Shown: positions 42,077 to 51,793 of the stretch, piece by piece
How positions within the stretch are numbered: position 1 is the first letter of the stretch
How the letters are laid out: the number at the start of each line of letters is the position of its first letter
NCBI GenBank assembly: GCA_023454175.1
Contig: JAEXRW010000018.1
Location: 62,001 to 126,000, forward strand
Source of the DNA: Bacillota bacterium
GTDB lineage: Bacteria; Bacillota; Clostridia; Christensenellales; JAEXRW01
Reading direction: 5' to 3'
DNA: 64,000 nucleotides
Made by a program: the position numbers and the translations under genes
The notes under the pieces: generated by a model
What the model was told of the DNA's origin: nothing
The model's database searches: none
What the model saw: the letters and a program-made list of their open reading frames with translations, nothing else

Positions 42077-43195
42077 CTATTTGTTCAGCACCTTTTCAAT
42101 GAAATTCCCGTTTTCATAGAAAAGCTCTCCGTCAGCATAGATTTTGCCGCCTTTGCGCATGTCACAGAGCATATCCCAGTGAATGACGGAGTTGTTCCTG
42201 CCGCCGGCTTCGGGTGCGGAATCACCGATCGCCATATGCACAGTCCCGCCGATCTTCTCGTCAAAAAGCATGTTTCTGGTGAATTCACAAATATTGTAAT
42301 TGGTGCCGATGGCTACTTCGCCGAACCTGCTTGCTCCTTCGTCGGTGCGCAGCAGTTCGAGCAAAAGATCCTCGCCCTTTGCCGCTGAAGCATTGATCAC
42401 TTTTCCGTCCTTAACTTCAAGCCTGATGCCTTCTATTTCCCGTCCCGCGTAGATGCCCGGGAAACTGAAGGTGATGATGCCGTTTATCGCGTCTTCCACA
42501 GGGGATGTGTAGATCTCGCCATCCGGGAAATTCAACTTTCCATCACAATTGATCCATTTGCGGTCTTTTATGCCTGCCCTGATATCGGTTCCTTCCGATA
42601 GGATGTGCAGTTCATGCTTGGTATCGAGGTATCTCACCCATTTTTCCTGTTCGGCGCTTATACGGCGCCATTCGGCCACAGGATCATCCTTGTCGAGATA
42701 ACCGGCCTTGTAAACAAAGTCCTCATAATCTTCCAGGCTCATGGAGGCTTCCTGGGCGTCGGCATGAGTGGGAAACTGCGTGCCGCACCATCGTAATGAG
42801 CCGTTCCCCATCCTCTCCGAATAGATCTTCCTCCAGCCGGTCTGTCCCTGCGTGTTGCATTTTATCTTGTCGGGGGGTATGTTGGAATTGGTCTTTGTGT
42901 TTCGGGTCGCCCAGGCTGTCAGCCAGACATCGGCCCGCTCCAGCATAAACTTCATCATCTGGTTTTCTTCTTTTAATTGTTCATCTGTACTGGATTTCAG
43001 CTTGACCTCGTCGATATCATCCGAATCCAGCACATACTCCACATGCCCCCCGGCCTTCACCGCTTCGCGTACGACCTCTGCAGCCCATGGAGTTGCAGCC
43101 TCATCGCACCGTACGAATACGAAATCGCCTTTCTTTACGCACGTAGAATAATGAACCAGCAGTTTTGCCAATTTGTTCAATCTGGTATCTTTCAT
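42077..43195 (-). CDS. Aminopeptidase, M29 family
   Basis: A 372-residue cytosolic metallo-aminopeptidase related to AmpS/AmpT. Metal-ligand segments are LNFPDGEIYTSP, GEVAIGTN, DEKIGGTVHMAIGD and NNSVIHWDMLCDMRKGG. The N-terminal domain (KLLVHYSTCVKKGDFVFV) is typical. It removes N-terminal residues from peptides. CAGGAGGT precedes the start. It appears monocistronic. Confidence 0.92.
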   Translation of the reverse strand: MKDTRLNKLAKLLVHYSTCVKKGDFVFVRCDEAATPWAAEVVREAVKAGGHVEYVLDSDDIDEVKLKSSTDEQLKEENQMMKFMLERADVWLTAWATRNTKTNSNIPPDKIKCNTQGQTGWRKIYSERMGNGSLRWCGTQFPTHADAQEASMSLEDYEDFVYKAGYLDKDDPVAEWRRISAEQEKWVRYLDTKHELHILSEGTDIRAGIKDRKWINCDGKLNFPDGEIYTSPVEDAINGIITFSFPGIYAGREIEGIRLEVKDGKVINASAAKGEDLLLELLRTDEGASRFGEVAIGTNYNICEFTRNMLFDEKIGGTVHMAIGDSAPEAGGRNNSVIHWDMLCDMRKGGKIYADGELFYENGNFIEKVLNK

Positions 43196-43220
43196 CGCTG
43201 AACCTCCTGTATATATCCCA

Positions 43221-43277
43221 AAAGGCGTTCAGGGTTCATGCCGGTGCATAGTTTGGATCCCTGTGGATAACGCCTTT
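43221..43277 (-). terminator. Hairpin between the lipoprotein gene and the M29 gene
   Basis: AAAGGCGTT (43221-43229) pairs with AACGCCTTT (43269-43277), extended by CAGGG/CCCTG. It lies just past the stop of the lipoprotein gene. Confidence 0.5.
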
Positions 43278-43305
43278 CAGGGCTGGCTTTTTTCGTGGAG
43301 CGGTT

Positions 43306-44139
43306 TTATTCGTTGGTTGCTTTTCCGTCTTTGTAGGTGAATGTGGATTTGATCTCCAGGCCCGCGGCGACATCCTTCGCGGATATGCTTCCCCTGCCCA
43401 GGATGCTGTCGTAGGTAAAGCCTGCGCCTGCGCCTGCTTTGGCGGCCTCAATGGCTTCCATGTTGGATCCGTCGATCCTGAATATATAGTGGCTCACGCT
43501 GTCGTCTGCATTCAGGGTGATGATCCGGGCCAGGAAGGAAGTATCCGAATTCTTGATTACTTCGAGGACCGTTCTGGACGCCACCTTGCCGTCCCGCTGC
43601 GTGCTTGATTCATAGCTGAGCTTCCCGCTCTTGTCAAATGTCCCCTTGGCAATGAGGTGGTCGCCCTTCTTGCTGGAGCCTTTGTCTTCCGTATATGTGT
43701 AGTCGTATCCGATCTCGATGGTGCCGCCTTTGTCCGTCCGTGTCGCGGGGATATCCGTCAGCAGCAGTTTGCCGCCGTTCACAGCCACCCCGTCATAAAG
43801 CGGGATCTCCACCAGTGCCAGGTCCGCCATGGCGAAACCCAGCGCGCTCAGTGCATATCCGGTGTTGCCGTCCGCGTCAAATTGCTTGGTCATGGCATCC
43901 CAGAGTTTGGTCTTGGCGTCGGTGTAGCTGCTGATGAAATTCGAAAGCTCTGATCCGGGTGTGGTTGAAGTCGTACCTTGGTTTTGGACAGGCTCCGTGG
44001 TGGCCGCTGCAGTCGGCTCATCTGCCGTTCCTGCCGTTGATGGTGCCGGGGTTTTCGCGCCAGCGCATCCCGCCAGCAGGGCGATGCATAGTACCAGGGT
44101 CAAAAGTGTCACGATGGCAGTTTTGCTTTTCGTAAGCAT
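43306..44139 (-). CDS. Uncharacterised lipoprotein
   Basis: A 277-residue exported protein with lipobox LLAGC (Cys about residue 25) and a Thr/Ala/Pro linker. The mature domain is Gly/Asp/Lys rich and looks beta-stranded (IEIGYDYTYTEDKG, HYIFRIDGSNMEAIEAAK). No family is recognised. AGGAGGA precedes the start. Terminator-like hairpins lie on both sides, so it is probably a single-gene unit. Confidence 0.75.
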   Translation of the reverse strand: MLTKSKTAIVTLLTLVLCIALLAGCAGAKTPAPSTAGTADEPTAAATTEPVQNQGTTSTTPGSELSNFISSYTDAKTKLWDAMTKQFDADGNTGYALSALGFAMADLALVEIPLYDGVAVNGGKLLLTDIPATRTDKGGTIEIGYDYTYTEDKGSSKKGDHLIAKGTFDKSGKLSYESSTQRDGKVASRTVLEVIKNSDTSFLARIITLNADDSVSHYIFRIDGSNMEAIEAAKAGAGAGFTYDSILGRGSISAKDVAAGLEIKSTFTYKDGKATNE

Positions 44140-44245
44140 GCATTTCCTCCTGTATAAACTTTTTTAAACCGGCTTTCCGGCCGGCTTCCACGAGTTTATA
44201 TGCTCCATATGGGTATTGTCAAACGATTTCCCATAATTATGAACG

Positions 44246-44280
44246 AAAGTCTCCGGCCGGTATTTCGGTCGGAGACTTTT
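44246..44280. terminator. Terminator after the aldo/keto reductase gene
   Basis: AAAGTCTCCG (44246-44255) pairs with CGGAGACTTT (44270-44279), with an inner GCCGG/TCGGT extension. Confidence 0.75.
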
Positions 44281-44305
44281 GCGTGATAGGTTCATTAAAA
44301 GGTTA

Positions 44306-45430
44306 TCAGCCCAGCGTTTCCGCCACCTTGGGCATCCACTCGCTGATCCGTATTCTCTGCGGGCAGTTCTCCTCGCAGATCCGGCACCCGATGCATTTGT
44401 CCGCATGGGCCTCCTCGTCGAAGAAATGGCTGTAGTTGAAGCGCAGGGCTTCCAGCGCGTCATAAATAACGGATTCATTGTACAGGCCGAAATTCCCCGG
44501 TATGTCCACATTGTTCGGGCACGGCATGCAGTAGCCGCACTTTGTGCAGGGGATCGTCGCCCTGCCGAGGTAGCTCGCCTTGATCCGTGCGATCAGCTCC
44601 GTCTCTTCCTTGCTCAGCGGCCTTGCATGCTCCGCGGACGCGATGTTCTGCTCCACCTGCTCCTGGTTGCTCATGCCGCTCAGCACCGTGGTCACTTCGC
44701 TCTGGTCCCACAGCCACTGCAGCGCCAGTTCCGCCGGGGTACGCTTGCAGCTGCCGTACAGCGCATCGATGTCCTTCGGCGGTTTGGTCAGCTTGCCCCC
44801 CAGCAGCGGCTCCATCACCACCACCGGGATGCCGCGGGATGCGGCCAGTTTCAGCCCCTTCGTGCCCGCCTGGTTCTCGGTGTCCATGTAATTGTACTGG
44901 ATCTGGCACATTTCCCATCCGTCATAGCCGTTGATGATGTCTTCAAATACCGGGTAATCGTCGTGGAAGGAAAAACAGATATGCCCAATCTTCCCAGCCT
45001 TCTTGGCGTCCTCCGCCTTCTTGAAAAGGTTCAGCTTCACTGTGTTTTCCCACGTATCCCTTCCAAAGGAGTGGAATAGGTAATAGTCGATGTGGTCGGT
45101 CTGCAATCTCTTCAGCTGCTCGTTCAGGAATCTGTCGTAGTCGTCGGGCTTGTTGACCAGCCACAGGGGCAGTTTCGTAGCCAGTTTCACCTTGTCCCGG
45201 TAGCCTTTCTTCAGGATCCTGCCCACCACCGGTTCGCTCTGTCCGCCGTGGTATACGTACGCCGTATCCACATAGTTCACGCCGCGGTCGATGGATGTGA
45301 GGAGCATCTTCTCTGTCTGCTTTTCGTCGATGTTCCGGTTCTCGTTTCCGCTGGTACAGGGCAGCCGCATCGCGCCAAATCCCAGCAGGGATACGTCCCA
45401 GTTCTGGTTGCCGAATTTTCTGTATTGCAT
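44306..45430 (-). CDS. Aldo/keto reductase with C-terminal ferredoxin domain
   Basis: A 374-residue protein. The TIM-barrel part (about 1-290) has the catalytic Asp/Tyr in YVDTAYVYHGG and His in DYYLFHSFG. The C-terminal part holds two Cys clusters, CTKCGYCMPCPNNVDIP and CIGCRICEENCPQ, typical of 4Fe-4S ferredoxin-type oxidoreductases of anaerobes. It probably couples a ferredoxin-linked electron supply to carbonyl reduction; the substrate is unknown. AAGGAGTGA precedes ATG at 45430. Confidence 0.92.
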   Translation of the reverse strand: MQYRKFGNQNWDVSLLGFGAMRLPCTSGNENRNIDEKQTEKMLLTSIDRGVNYVDTAYVYHGGQSEPVVGRILKKGYRDKVKLATKLPLWLVNKPDDYDRFLNEQLKRLQTDHIDYYLFHSFGRDTWENTVKLNLFKKAEDAKKAGKIGHICFSFHDDYPVFEDIINGYDGWEMCQIQYNYMDTENQAGTKGLKLAASRGIPVVVMEPLLGGKLTKPPKDIDALYGSCKRTPAELALQWLWDQSEVTTVLSGMSNQEQVEQNIASAEHARPLSKEETELIARIKASYLGRATIPCTKCGYCMPCPNNVDIPGNFGLYNESVIYDALEALRFNYSHFFDEEAHADKCIGCRICEENCPQRIRISEWMPKVAETLG

Positions 45431-45618
45431 GGCTTTCACTCCTTGTCGCTGAAATATATGTACCCGGTGTAATGGCCGTAGGATATGAGCCGGATAAATA
45501 GAAATGGATGGGTGAACATCCATTCATAGGATACCATATTTGCCTTTCCATTCATAGGCTTTACAGATTGGCCCTGTTGGATTTGCCCGGTTTTGGCACC
45601 ATACTGGCTCTCCAAACC

Positions 45619-45690
45619 TTAGCCCTATCTGACGAGGGGGCTGTCGTCAAAGTGACCCGGCAGGGTCGCTTGGGCGACTGGGGGAGAGAA
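45619..45690. repeat. Double-hairpin dispersed repeat, copy 2
   Basis: It aligns with the copy at 5178-5225: AGCCC...GACGAGGGGGCTGTC, then GTCAAAGTGAC. An extra hairpin (GGGTCGC...GGGCGACT) is inserted before the purine-rich tail GGGGGAGAG. Confidence 0.5.
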
Positions 45691-45734
45691 ATACAACGGA
45701 CTTGCCCAATCCGTTATCCATATTAATCACTTGT

Positions 45735-48700
45735 TTATCCGAGCTGCTCATCTTTTTCGATCTTACGGAATGCATTGGCCAGCATCAGTTTGATGCGGTT
45801 CAGCTGGTTCACTTCGCTCGCGCCCGGGTCGTAGTCGATAGCGCAGATGTTGGATTCGGGGTGCAGCCTGCGCAGTTCTTTGATGACGCCCTTGCCCGTG
45901 ATGTGGTTGGGCAGGCACGCGAAGGGCTGCAGGCAGGCGATGTTCAGGACCCCCGTGTGTATGAGTTCCAGCATTTCCGCCGTCAGGAACCACCCCTCCC
46001 CCGTCTGGTTGCCGATGGATACCACGGGTTCCGCGAGTTTGGCCAGCTCCTTGATGGATGGCGGCGCTTCGAACCGGCCGCTTTTTTGTAATGGCTTCTT
46101 CATCGGTTTGCGGTAGGCTTCCATCAGCCACACCCCCGCGCGCCCGGTGAGCCGTTCCCGCCACGTGGCCGAGAGGTTCTTGTATTTGAAGTCCCAGTTG
46201 TACGAGAAATACAGCAGCATGCCCAGCAGGTCGGGCATCACGGCCTCCACGCCCTCTTTTTCCAGCACCTCCACGATGTTGTTGTTCGCCGTGGGATGGA
46301 ATTTGACGAGGATTTCCCCTACGATCCCTACTTTGGGCTTTGTAATATCGTTGATCTCAAAATTCTCGAAATCCTGCACGATGCGCTTTATGTTCTTCCG
46401 GAAGGTGAAGATGTTTCCGGTTTGGATGTTTTCGATGCACCGCTTCTCCCAGGCCAGGTGCAGTGCGTTGGCCGCGCCCTGCACTTTTTCGTACGGGCGT
46501 ACGCGGTACAGCACCCGCATCAGCAGGTCGCCGTACACCAGCGCCATCATCGCCCGGTGCAGCATCCCCAGCGGGTACTTCATGCCCGGGTTTTTCTCGA
46601 TCCCCTTGGCGTTCACCGAGATCACAGGGATGTTGGCAAATCCCGCCCGCACCAGCGCCTTGCGCAGGAACCCGATGTAGTTCGTGGCCCTGCACCCGCC
46701 CCCCGTCTGTGTGATCATGATGGAGGTGTTCAAAAGATCATATCTGCCTGATTTTAATGCGTTGATGAGCTGCCCCACCACGATCAGGGATGGGTAGCAC
46801 GCGTCGTTGTTGACGTAGCGCAGCCCCTCGTTGATGCACTCGGTGTCCACCGCCGGCAGCACTTCCAGCTTGTAACCCCCCGCGTTGAACGCCGCCTGCA
46901 CCAGGTCCATGTGGATGGGCGAAAGCTGCGGGCAGATGATGGTGTGGCGTTTGCGCATCTCCCTGGTGAATACAGCACGTTTGCGCAGCGGCGGCGCCTC
47001 GTGCAGCCGGTAGCCGCATCGGCTCCGCTCCTCGATGGCATATTTCAGCGAGCGCACCCGGATGCGCGCCGCGCCCAGGTTGCTCACTTCGTCGATCTTT
47101 AATAGGGTATACGTCTTCCCGTGCCGGGAGAGGATCGCCTGCACTTCGTCCGTCGTGATGGCGTCCAGCCCGCACCCGAAGGAGTTTAATTGCACCAGTT
47201 CCAGTTCGGGTGTGTTGGCGGCCACGTGCGCCGCCTGGTACAGCCGTGAATGGTACATCCACTGGTCCACCACGCCCAGCGGCCGCGGCACCTTCCCCAG
47301 ATGGGAAACGGAATCCTCCGTTAATACTGCGAATCCGTACGAGCTGATCATATCCGGGATGCCATGGTTGATCTCGGGGTCCAGGTGGTACGGCCTCCCC
47401 GCCAGGATGATGCCCCTTCCCCCTGTATCTTTTATTAATTGTAATGTTTCCTCGCCTTTTTTGCGGATGTCCTCCCGCGCTTTCTGCTGCTCAGTCAGTG
47501 CTTTTTCAACGGCCGGGACGATCTCGTCCGCGCCGATGCCGCAGGGCTCGAACACGGCGCAAAGCCGTTTCGCCAGCTTCTTGTCCTTCGATAGCGAGAG
47601 GAAGGGCGCCAGATACGTCACGTCGTTCTTCTTGATGGCCTCCACGTTGTTTCGGATGTTTTCGGCGTAGGAGGTCACGATCGGGCAGTTGTAGCAGTTG
47701 TTGGCCTCCGCAAACTCCCGCTTCTCGTAGGGAATGCACGGGTGGAAGATGAATTTGATCCCGCTTTCGATCAGGCTCGTGATATGCCCGTGCGCTATCT
47801 TGGCCGGGTAACACAGCGATTCCGATGGTATGGTGTCCATCCCTTTTTCGTAGATCTTCTTGGACGATTCGGGGGAAAGCACAACGCTATAACCCAATTC
47901 CGTGAAAAAGGTGAACCAAAAAGGGTAGTTCTCGTACAGGTTCAATACCCGCGGGATGCCCACCGTCCCCCGCTTTGCCTGTTCGAGGGGTAATGGTGTG
48001 TAGCCGAATATCCGCTCATACTTGTACGTGAATAGGTTGGGCATCGCGTTTTCGCTCTTGCCCGTCTCCGCGCCCTTCTCGCACCGGTTCCCCGAGATGA
48101 ATCGGTGCCCGCCCGGGAAGCGCGAGATGGTGAGGTGGCACTGGTTCGTGCAGTGCCTGCACCGCGTCGCCGTCGTGGTATAGGTGAATGTATCCAGTTC
48201 CTCAGCGGTCAAAAGCTCCGATATCTGGCCCTCGGCATGCTGTTCCCTTGCGATTAGCGCCGCGCCGAATGCCCCCATCAATCCCGCGATGTCGGGGCGC
48301 ACCACCTTTTTGCCCGATATCTTTTCAAACGAGCGCAGCACGGCCTCGTTTTTGAATGTCCCGCCCTGCAGCACCATGTGCTGCCCCAGTTCCTCCGGGT
48401 TCGCCGCCTTGATCACCTTGAATAGAGCATTTTTGATCACGGAATAGGCCAGCCCCGAGGAGATGTCCCCCACGCTCGCCCCTTCCTTCTGCGCCTGCTT
48501 CACCCGGGAATTCATGAAGACTGTGCACCGCGAGCCGAGGTCGATGGGCGCGTTCGCAAAGAGCGCTTCCTTCGCGAAATCGGCCACATCGATGTTCAAA
48601 TTATGCGCAAAGGTCTCGATGAAGGAGCCGCACCCCGACGAGCACGCCTCGTTCAGCAGGATACTATCTATGACCCCGTCCCGGATGCGCAGGCACTTCA

Positions 48701-49976
48701 TGTCCTGCCCGCCGATGTCGAGTATGAAGTCCACGTCGGGCACGAAGTGGCTCGCCGCCTTGTAATGGGCCACCGTCTCGATCTCCCCTGTGTCCACCGA
48801 TAATGCGGCTTTGATTAGCGCTTCACCGTATCCGGTCACGCACGCGCGAGCGATGTGTGCGCCTTCGGGTAAAAACTTATATATCCGTTTCAGTTCGTCT
48901 ACGATCAGGTTCAGCGGCTTGCCCTGGTTGCTTCCGTAGAAGGAGTGCAGGATGGCGCCGTCCCTGTCGAGCAATACCAGTTTCGTCGTGGTGGATCCTG
49001 CGTCGATCCCCAGGAAGCAGTCTCCCCTGTAGGATGCAATATCTGAATACTTGGCGGAGAAACCCGCGTGCCTCGTTTGGAACTCCTTGTATTCGTTTTC
49101 GTTTTTAAATAGCGGTTCCAGCCGCTCCACCTCAAATACGGCCGTGGTCCGCACGCCCGATACCCGCTTCTGCAGGCTGGAAAAGTCGATCACCTTTTCC
49201 TTCTGGGAAGCCAGCGCCGCGCCGATCCCCGCGAAAAGGTGCGAGTTCTCCGGCGCGATCAGGTGCTTGTCTCCCAGCTTCAGCGCTTCTGTAAAGCGTT
49301 TGCGCAGCTCGGACAGGAAATGCAGCGGTCCCCCCAGCAGCGCCACGTTCCCCTTGATGGGCCTTCCGCACGCCAGGTTGCTGATGGTCTGGTTCACCAC
49401 GGATTGGAAGATTGACGCCGCGATATCTTCCTTTCGCGCCCCGTCGTTGATGAGCGGCTGGATATCGGTCTTGGCAAATACCCCGCACCGCGACGCGATG
49501 GGGTAGATCGTTTTATAGTCCTTTGCCAGCTCGTTGAGTCCCATGGCGTCCGTCTGCAGCAGCGTCGCCATCTGGTCGATGAAAGCGCCCGTGCCCCCCG
49601 CGCAGATGCCGTTCATGCGCTGTTCCACGCCGTTGTTGAAATAGGTGATCTTGGCGTCCTCCCCGCCCAGCTCGATGGATACGTCGGTATCGGGGATCAG
49701 CCGGCGGACGGTTTCCGTCCCTGCGATCACTTCCTGCACAAAAGGGATGTCCGCCCACGCAGATACGGCCATGCCGCCCGAGCCCGTTGCGGATACGGTG
49801 ATCTCCTTTGCCTTGATATGCTCGTACATCGTGGAGACCATGTCCGAAAGGGTCGCCATGATGTTGGAATAATGCCGCTCATACCTGCTGAAAAGCAGGT
49901 TGCACTTGTCGTCCAGCGCCACGGCCTTTACCGTCGTGGAGCCTATGTCGAGGCCCAGGTGTACGATCTTGGACAC
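45735..49976 (-). CDS. Giant 2-hydroxyacyl-CoA dehydratase activase-related protein
   Basis: A 1413-residue cytosolic protein. Two ASKHA/BadF-type ATPase modules are visible: LGLDIGSTTVKAVALD at the start and LGIDAGSTTTKLVLLDRDG near residue 320. Each is followed by a Gly/Cys segment that can hold a shared 4Fe-4S cluster (ICAGGTGAFIDQM and EACSSGCGSFIETF). The rest corresponds to the DUF2229/activase-associated region, with many Cys (CRHCTNQCHLTI, YNCPIV, FGCGLDAI, NDACYPS). Known activases fire one electron into a dehydratase at the cost of ATP; what this long form activates is not known, and no dehydratase gene is near. The start is GTG at 49976 after GGGGAG. Confidence 0.92.
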   Translation of the reverse strand: MSKIVHLGLDIGSTTVKAVALDDKCNLLFSRYERHYSNIMATLSDMVSTMYEHIKAKEITVSATGSGGMAVSAWADIPFVQEVIAGTETVRRLIPDTDVSIELGGEDAKITYFNNGVEQRMNGICAGGTGAFIDQMATLLQTDAMGLNELAKDYKTIYPIASRCGVFAKTDIQPLINDGARKEDIAASIFQSVVNQTISNLACGRPIKGNVALLGGPLHFLSELRKRFTEALKLGDKHLIAPENSHLFAGIGAALASQKEKVIDFSSLQKRVSGVRTTAVFEVERLEPLFKNENEYKEFQTRHAGFSAKYSDIASYRGDCFLGIDAGSTTTKLVLLDRDGAILHSFYGSNQGKPLNLIVDELKRIYKFLPEGAHIARACVTGYGEALIKAALSVDTGEIETVAHYKAASHFVPDVDFILDIGGQDMKCLRIRDGVIDSILLNEACSSGCGSFIETFAHNLNIDVADFAKEALFANAPIDLGSRCTVFMNSRVKQAQKEGASVGDISSGLAYSVIKNALFKVIKAANPEELGQHMVLQGGTFKNEAVLRSFEKISGKKVVRPDIAGLMGAFGAALIAREQHAEGQISELLTAEELDTFTYTTTATRCRHCTNQCHLTISRFPGGHRFISGNRCEKGAETGKSENAMPNLFTYKYERIFGYTPLPLEQAKRGTVGIPRVLNLYENYPFWFTFFTELGYSVVLSPESSKKIYEKGMDTIPSESLCYPAKIAHGHITSLIESGIKFIFHPCIPYEKREFAEANNCYNCPIVTSYAENIRNNVEAIKKNDVTYLAPFLSLSKDKKLAKRLCAVFEPCGIGADEIVPAVEKALTEQQKAREDIRKKGEETLQLIKDTGGRGIILAGRPYHLDPEINHGIPDMISSYGFAVLTEDSVSHLGKVPRPLGVVDQWMYHSRLYQAAHVAANTPELELVQLNSFGCGLDAITTDEVQAILSRHGKTYTLLKIDEVSNLGAARIRVRSLKYAIEERSRCGYRLHEAPPLRKRAVFTREMRKRHTIICPQLSPIHMDLVQAAFNAGGYKLEVLPAVDTECINEGLRYVNNDACYPSLIVVGQLINALKSGRYDLLNTSIMITQTGGGCRATNYIGFLRKALVRAGFANIPVISVNAKGIEKNPGMKYPLGMLHRAMMALVYGDLLMRVLYRVRPYEKVQGAANALHLAWEKRCIENIQTGNIFTFRKNIKRIVQDFENFEINDITKPKVGIVGEILVKFHPTANNNIVEVLEKEGVEAVMPDLLGMLLYFSYNWDFKYKNLSATWRERLTGRAGVWLMEAYRKPMKKPLQKSGRFEAPPSIKELAKLAEPVVSIGNQTGEGWFLTAEMLELIHTGVLNIACLQPFACLPNHITGKGVIKELRRLHPESNICAIDYDPGASEVNQLNRIKLMLANAFRKIEKDEQLG

Positions 49977-50135
49977 GTTTTTCTCCCCTGATGTAATATA
50001 AATAAAAAATAGTATTTCGTTCTAAACCTATTCCCGGGGCTGTTTGAATATTTATCAACCACAAAAAGGCTTGTGACCCCATTTTCTTTCAAAAAGCTTA
50101 TTGGCACTTGGGGTTTCACAGCCGTTCCTTATTGA

Positions 50136-50164
50136 AGTATATGCATTCTATCAAATGTTGTAAA
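50136..50164 (-). promoter_or_regulatory. Promoter of the activase gene
   Basis: On the minus strand TTTACA (50159-50164), a 17-base spacer, TATACT (50136-50141). The transcript would have a leader of about 150 bases. Confidence 0.5.
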
Positions 50165-50275
50165 GTGGATAGTGCCTATATAATGCATTGAATCGGTAGA
50201 TTTAACACATAGTTCACATAACCATATACCCATTTGTTGTTATATTTACATTCTTAAAGTCCTGACTGTATAGAC

Positions 50276-50310
50276 AAAAGGAGCAGGTTAATATACCTGC
50301 CCCTTTCCTT
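50276..50310 (-). terminator. Terminator after the CAP/BIG2 gene
   Basis: On the minus strand GCAGGT (50295-50300) pairs with ACCTGC (50283-50288), followed by TCCTTTTG. Confidence 0.6.
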
Positions 50311-50326
50311 ATCATGAATCCAATTC

Positions 50327-51793
50327 TTATCTGACTATGATGGTGCATGCCGTCTCAATGCCGTTCACCGTCGTCGCGGTGATGGTCGCCGTGCCGGGCG
50401 CCAGCCCCTTTACCCTTCCCTTGCCGTCCACCGATGCGATAGCCGGGTTGCTGCTGGTCCACGAGAGCGTCATGTAATCCGTGTTCCGGGGCAGGAGGGT
50501 TGCCTTGAGCGTTACGGTTTTGCCCCGCGTCACCACCAGGCTCCTTTTGGCCAGTTTCAGGCTGCTCGGGAAGAGCGGGTTCACCTTCACCGTGCAGCTC
50601 ACCGATACCTTGCTCCCGTCCGCCGATATGCAGGTGATGGTGGCGGTCCCCTTTCCCTTTCCTGTGACCACGCCCGAGCTTGATACGGATGCGACCCTTG
50701 TGTTGCTGGATGTCCACCTTACCTTCTTGTTGCTTGCCGCTGTCGGTCCCACCTTGGGTGTCAGCCGTATGCTCTTTGTCCGGGTCACCGTCAGGTCGGT
50801 CTTATTCAGCGAGATGGACGATACGGGGGTCTTGATGACGCTCGGTCTGATATAGGTGCAGGTCAGTATGGCAAAGCGCTTGCCTCCCGCCGCCACGCCG
50901 GTCCCCGCATGTGTGTATTTCGTGCTCAGGATGTTGCTCCTGTGGCCCGAGCTGTTCATGAAGGCCTCGTGCGCCATGATGGCATTCCTGTGGCCGCAGG
51001 CGATATTTTCGCCCAGGCTCTTGTAGCCCAGCCCCGCCGCCTTGGCCAGGTCCGCCGGGCTCTTTCCATCCGGTGTGTAGTGGTCAAAATAATCGCGGTC
51101 CCGCATATCCGTGCTGCGGGCTGTGGCGAGATTCCCCGCCGCACCCAGCCACTGCAGTATGCTCATCCCTTTGATCGCGCGTGCGCTGTTGATCAGGTCA
51201 AAGCTCTGGCGCGCATAGGCCAGCGTCATTCCGTCGTCCAGCTTGATCGCCTTGCCTATAAGCGTTTCTTCATTGTCTTTACTCACCAGCAGGAATGCGT
51301 CCACGGTATAGGAAAGGTACTTGTCATAAAATACGGTGTAATAGTAATCCCCCACCACGAAGACGTCCTTCACCTCGGTGTTCGGGATGATATACGTCGT
51401 GTTCTTGGACTGGATGTATGCGATAGGTTCCCCCAGCAGTGCGCGCACGCTGGCCCTTGTGGAGCCGATCATCGCGGTGCCTTTTATGGTCGCGCCCGGC
51501 ATGTTGGTATACAGGCCGGCGATGCCGTCCCCGTCCATGCCCACCATAGCGAATTTCTTGTAATTCTTGTTGCAGACGGACCAGTTAAACCCGTATTCAC
51601 TCTCATCTTTCCTGGCCACCCCGCCGAAGACCTGGGTGGCGGCGGAGAGGGGCTTGCCGAGCATGGCATCTATCGAGACGCTGTTTGCCGCGGCTGCAGC
51701 CGTTTGGGATGCGCCCGGGAATAACGTCATCCCGCCGAAAACCAGCGCAGCGGTTAATACGGCTCCCACTAAAACAGAAATAAGCCTTTTCAT
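50327..51793 (-). CDS. Surface protein: CAP-associated domain, CAP domain and two BIG2 Ig-like domains
   Basis: A 488-residue exported protein with a cleavable signal (about 1-35, ending near QTAAAA). An N-terminal CAP-associated domain (about 45-180, MLGKPLSAATQVFGG) comes next. The CAP domain (about 200-325) has YFDHYTPDGKSPADL, LGENIACGHRN and FMNSSGHRSNIL. Two BIG2 bacterial Ig-like repeats (about 335-410 and 412-488) each have the VTWTSSNTRVASVSSSG-type core. It is probably a cell-wall-associated adhesin-like or matrix protein. Its leader carries a c-di-GMP-I riboswitch, so its synthesis should follow the lifestyle signal. Confidence 0.92.
   Translation of the reverse strand: MKRLISVLVGAVLTAALVFGGMTLFPGASQTAAAAANSVSIDAMLGKPLSAATQVFGGVARKDESEYGFNWSVCNKNYKKFAMVGMDGDGIAGLYTNMPGATIKGTAMIGSTRASVRALLGEPIAYIQSKNTTYIIPNTEVKDVFVVGDYYYTVFYDKYLSYTVDAFLLVSKDNEETLIGKAIKLDDGMTLAYARQSFDLINSARAIKGMSILQWLGAAGNLATARSTDMRDRDYFDHYTPDGKSPADLAKAAGLGYKSLGENIACGHRNAIMAHEAFMNSSGHRSNILSTKYTHAGTGVAAGGKRFAILTCTYIRPSVIKTPVSSISLNKTDLTVTRTKSIRLTPKVGPTAASNKKVRWTSSNTRVASVSSSGVVTGKGKGTATITCISADGSKVSVSCTVKVNPLFPSSLKLAKRSLVVTRGKTVTLKATLLPRNTDYMTLSWTSSNPAIASVDGKGRVKGLAPGTATITATTVNGIETACTIIVR

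Larger units (their letters stand above)
49977..50326. other. 350-base intergenic region before the activase gene
   Basis: It contains the activase promoter (50136-50164) and the terminator of the CAP/BIG2 gene (about 50276-50310). The rest is AT-rich sequence. No further gene is seen. Confidence 0.5.
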
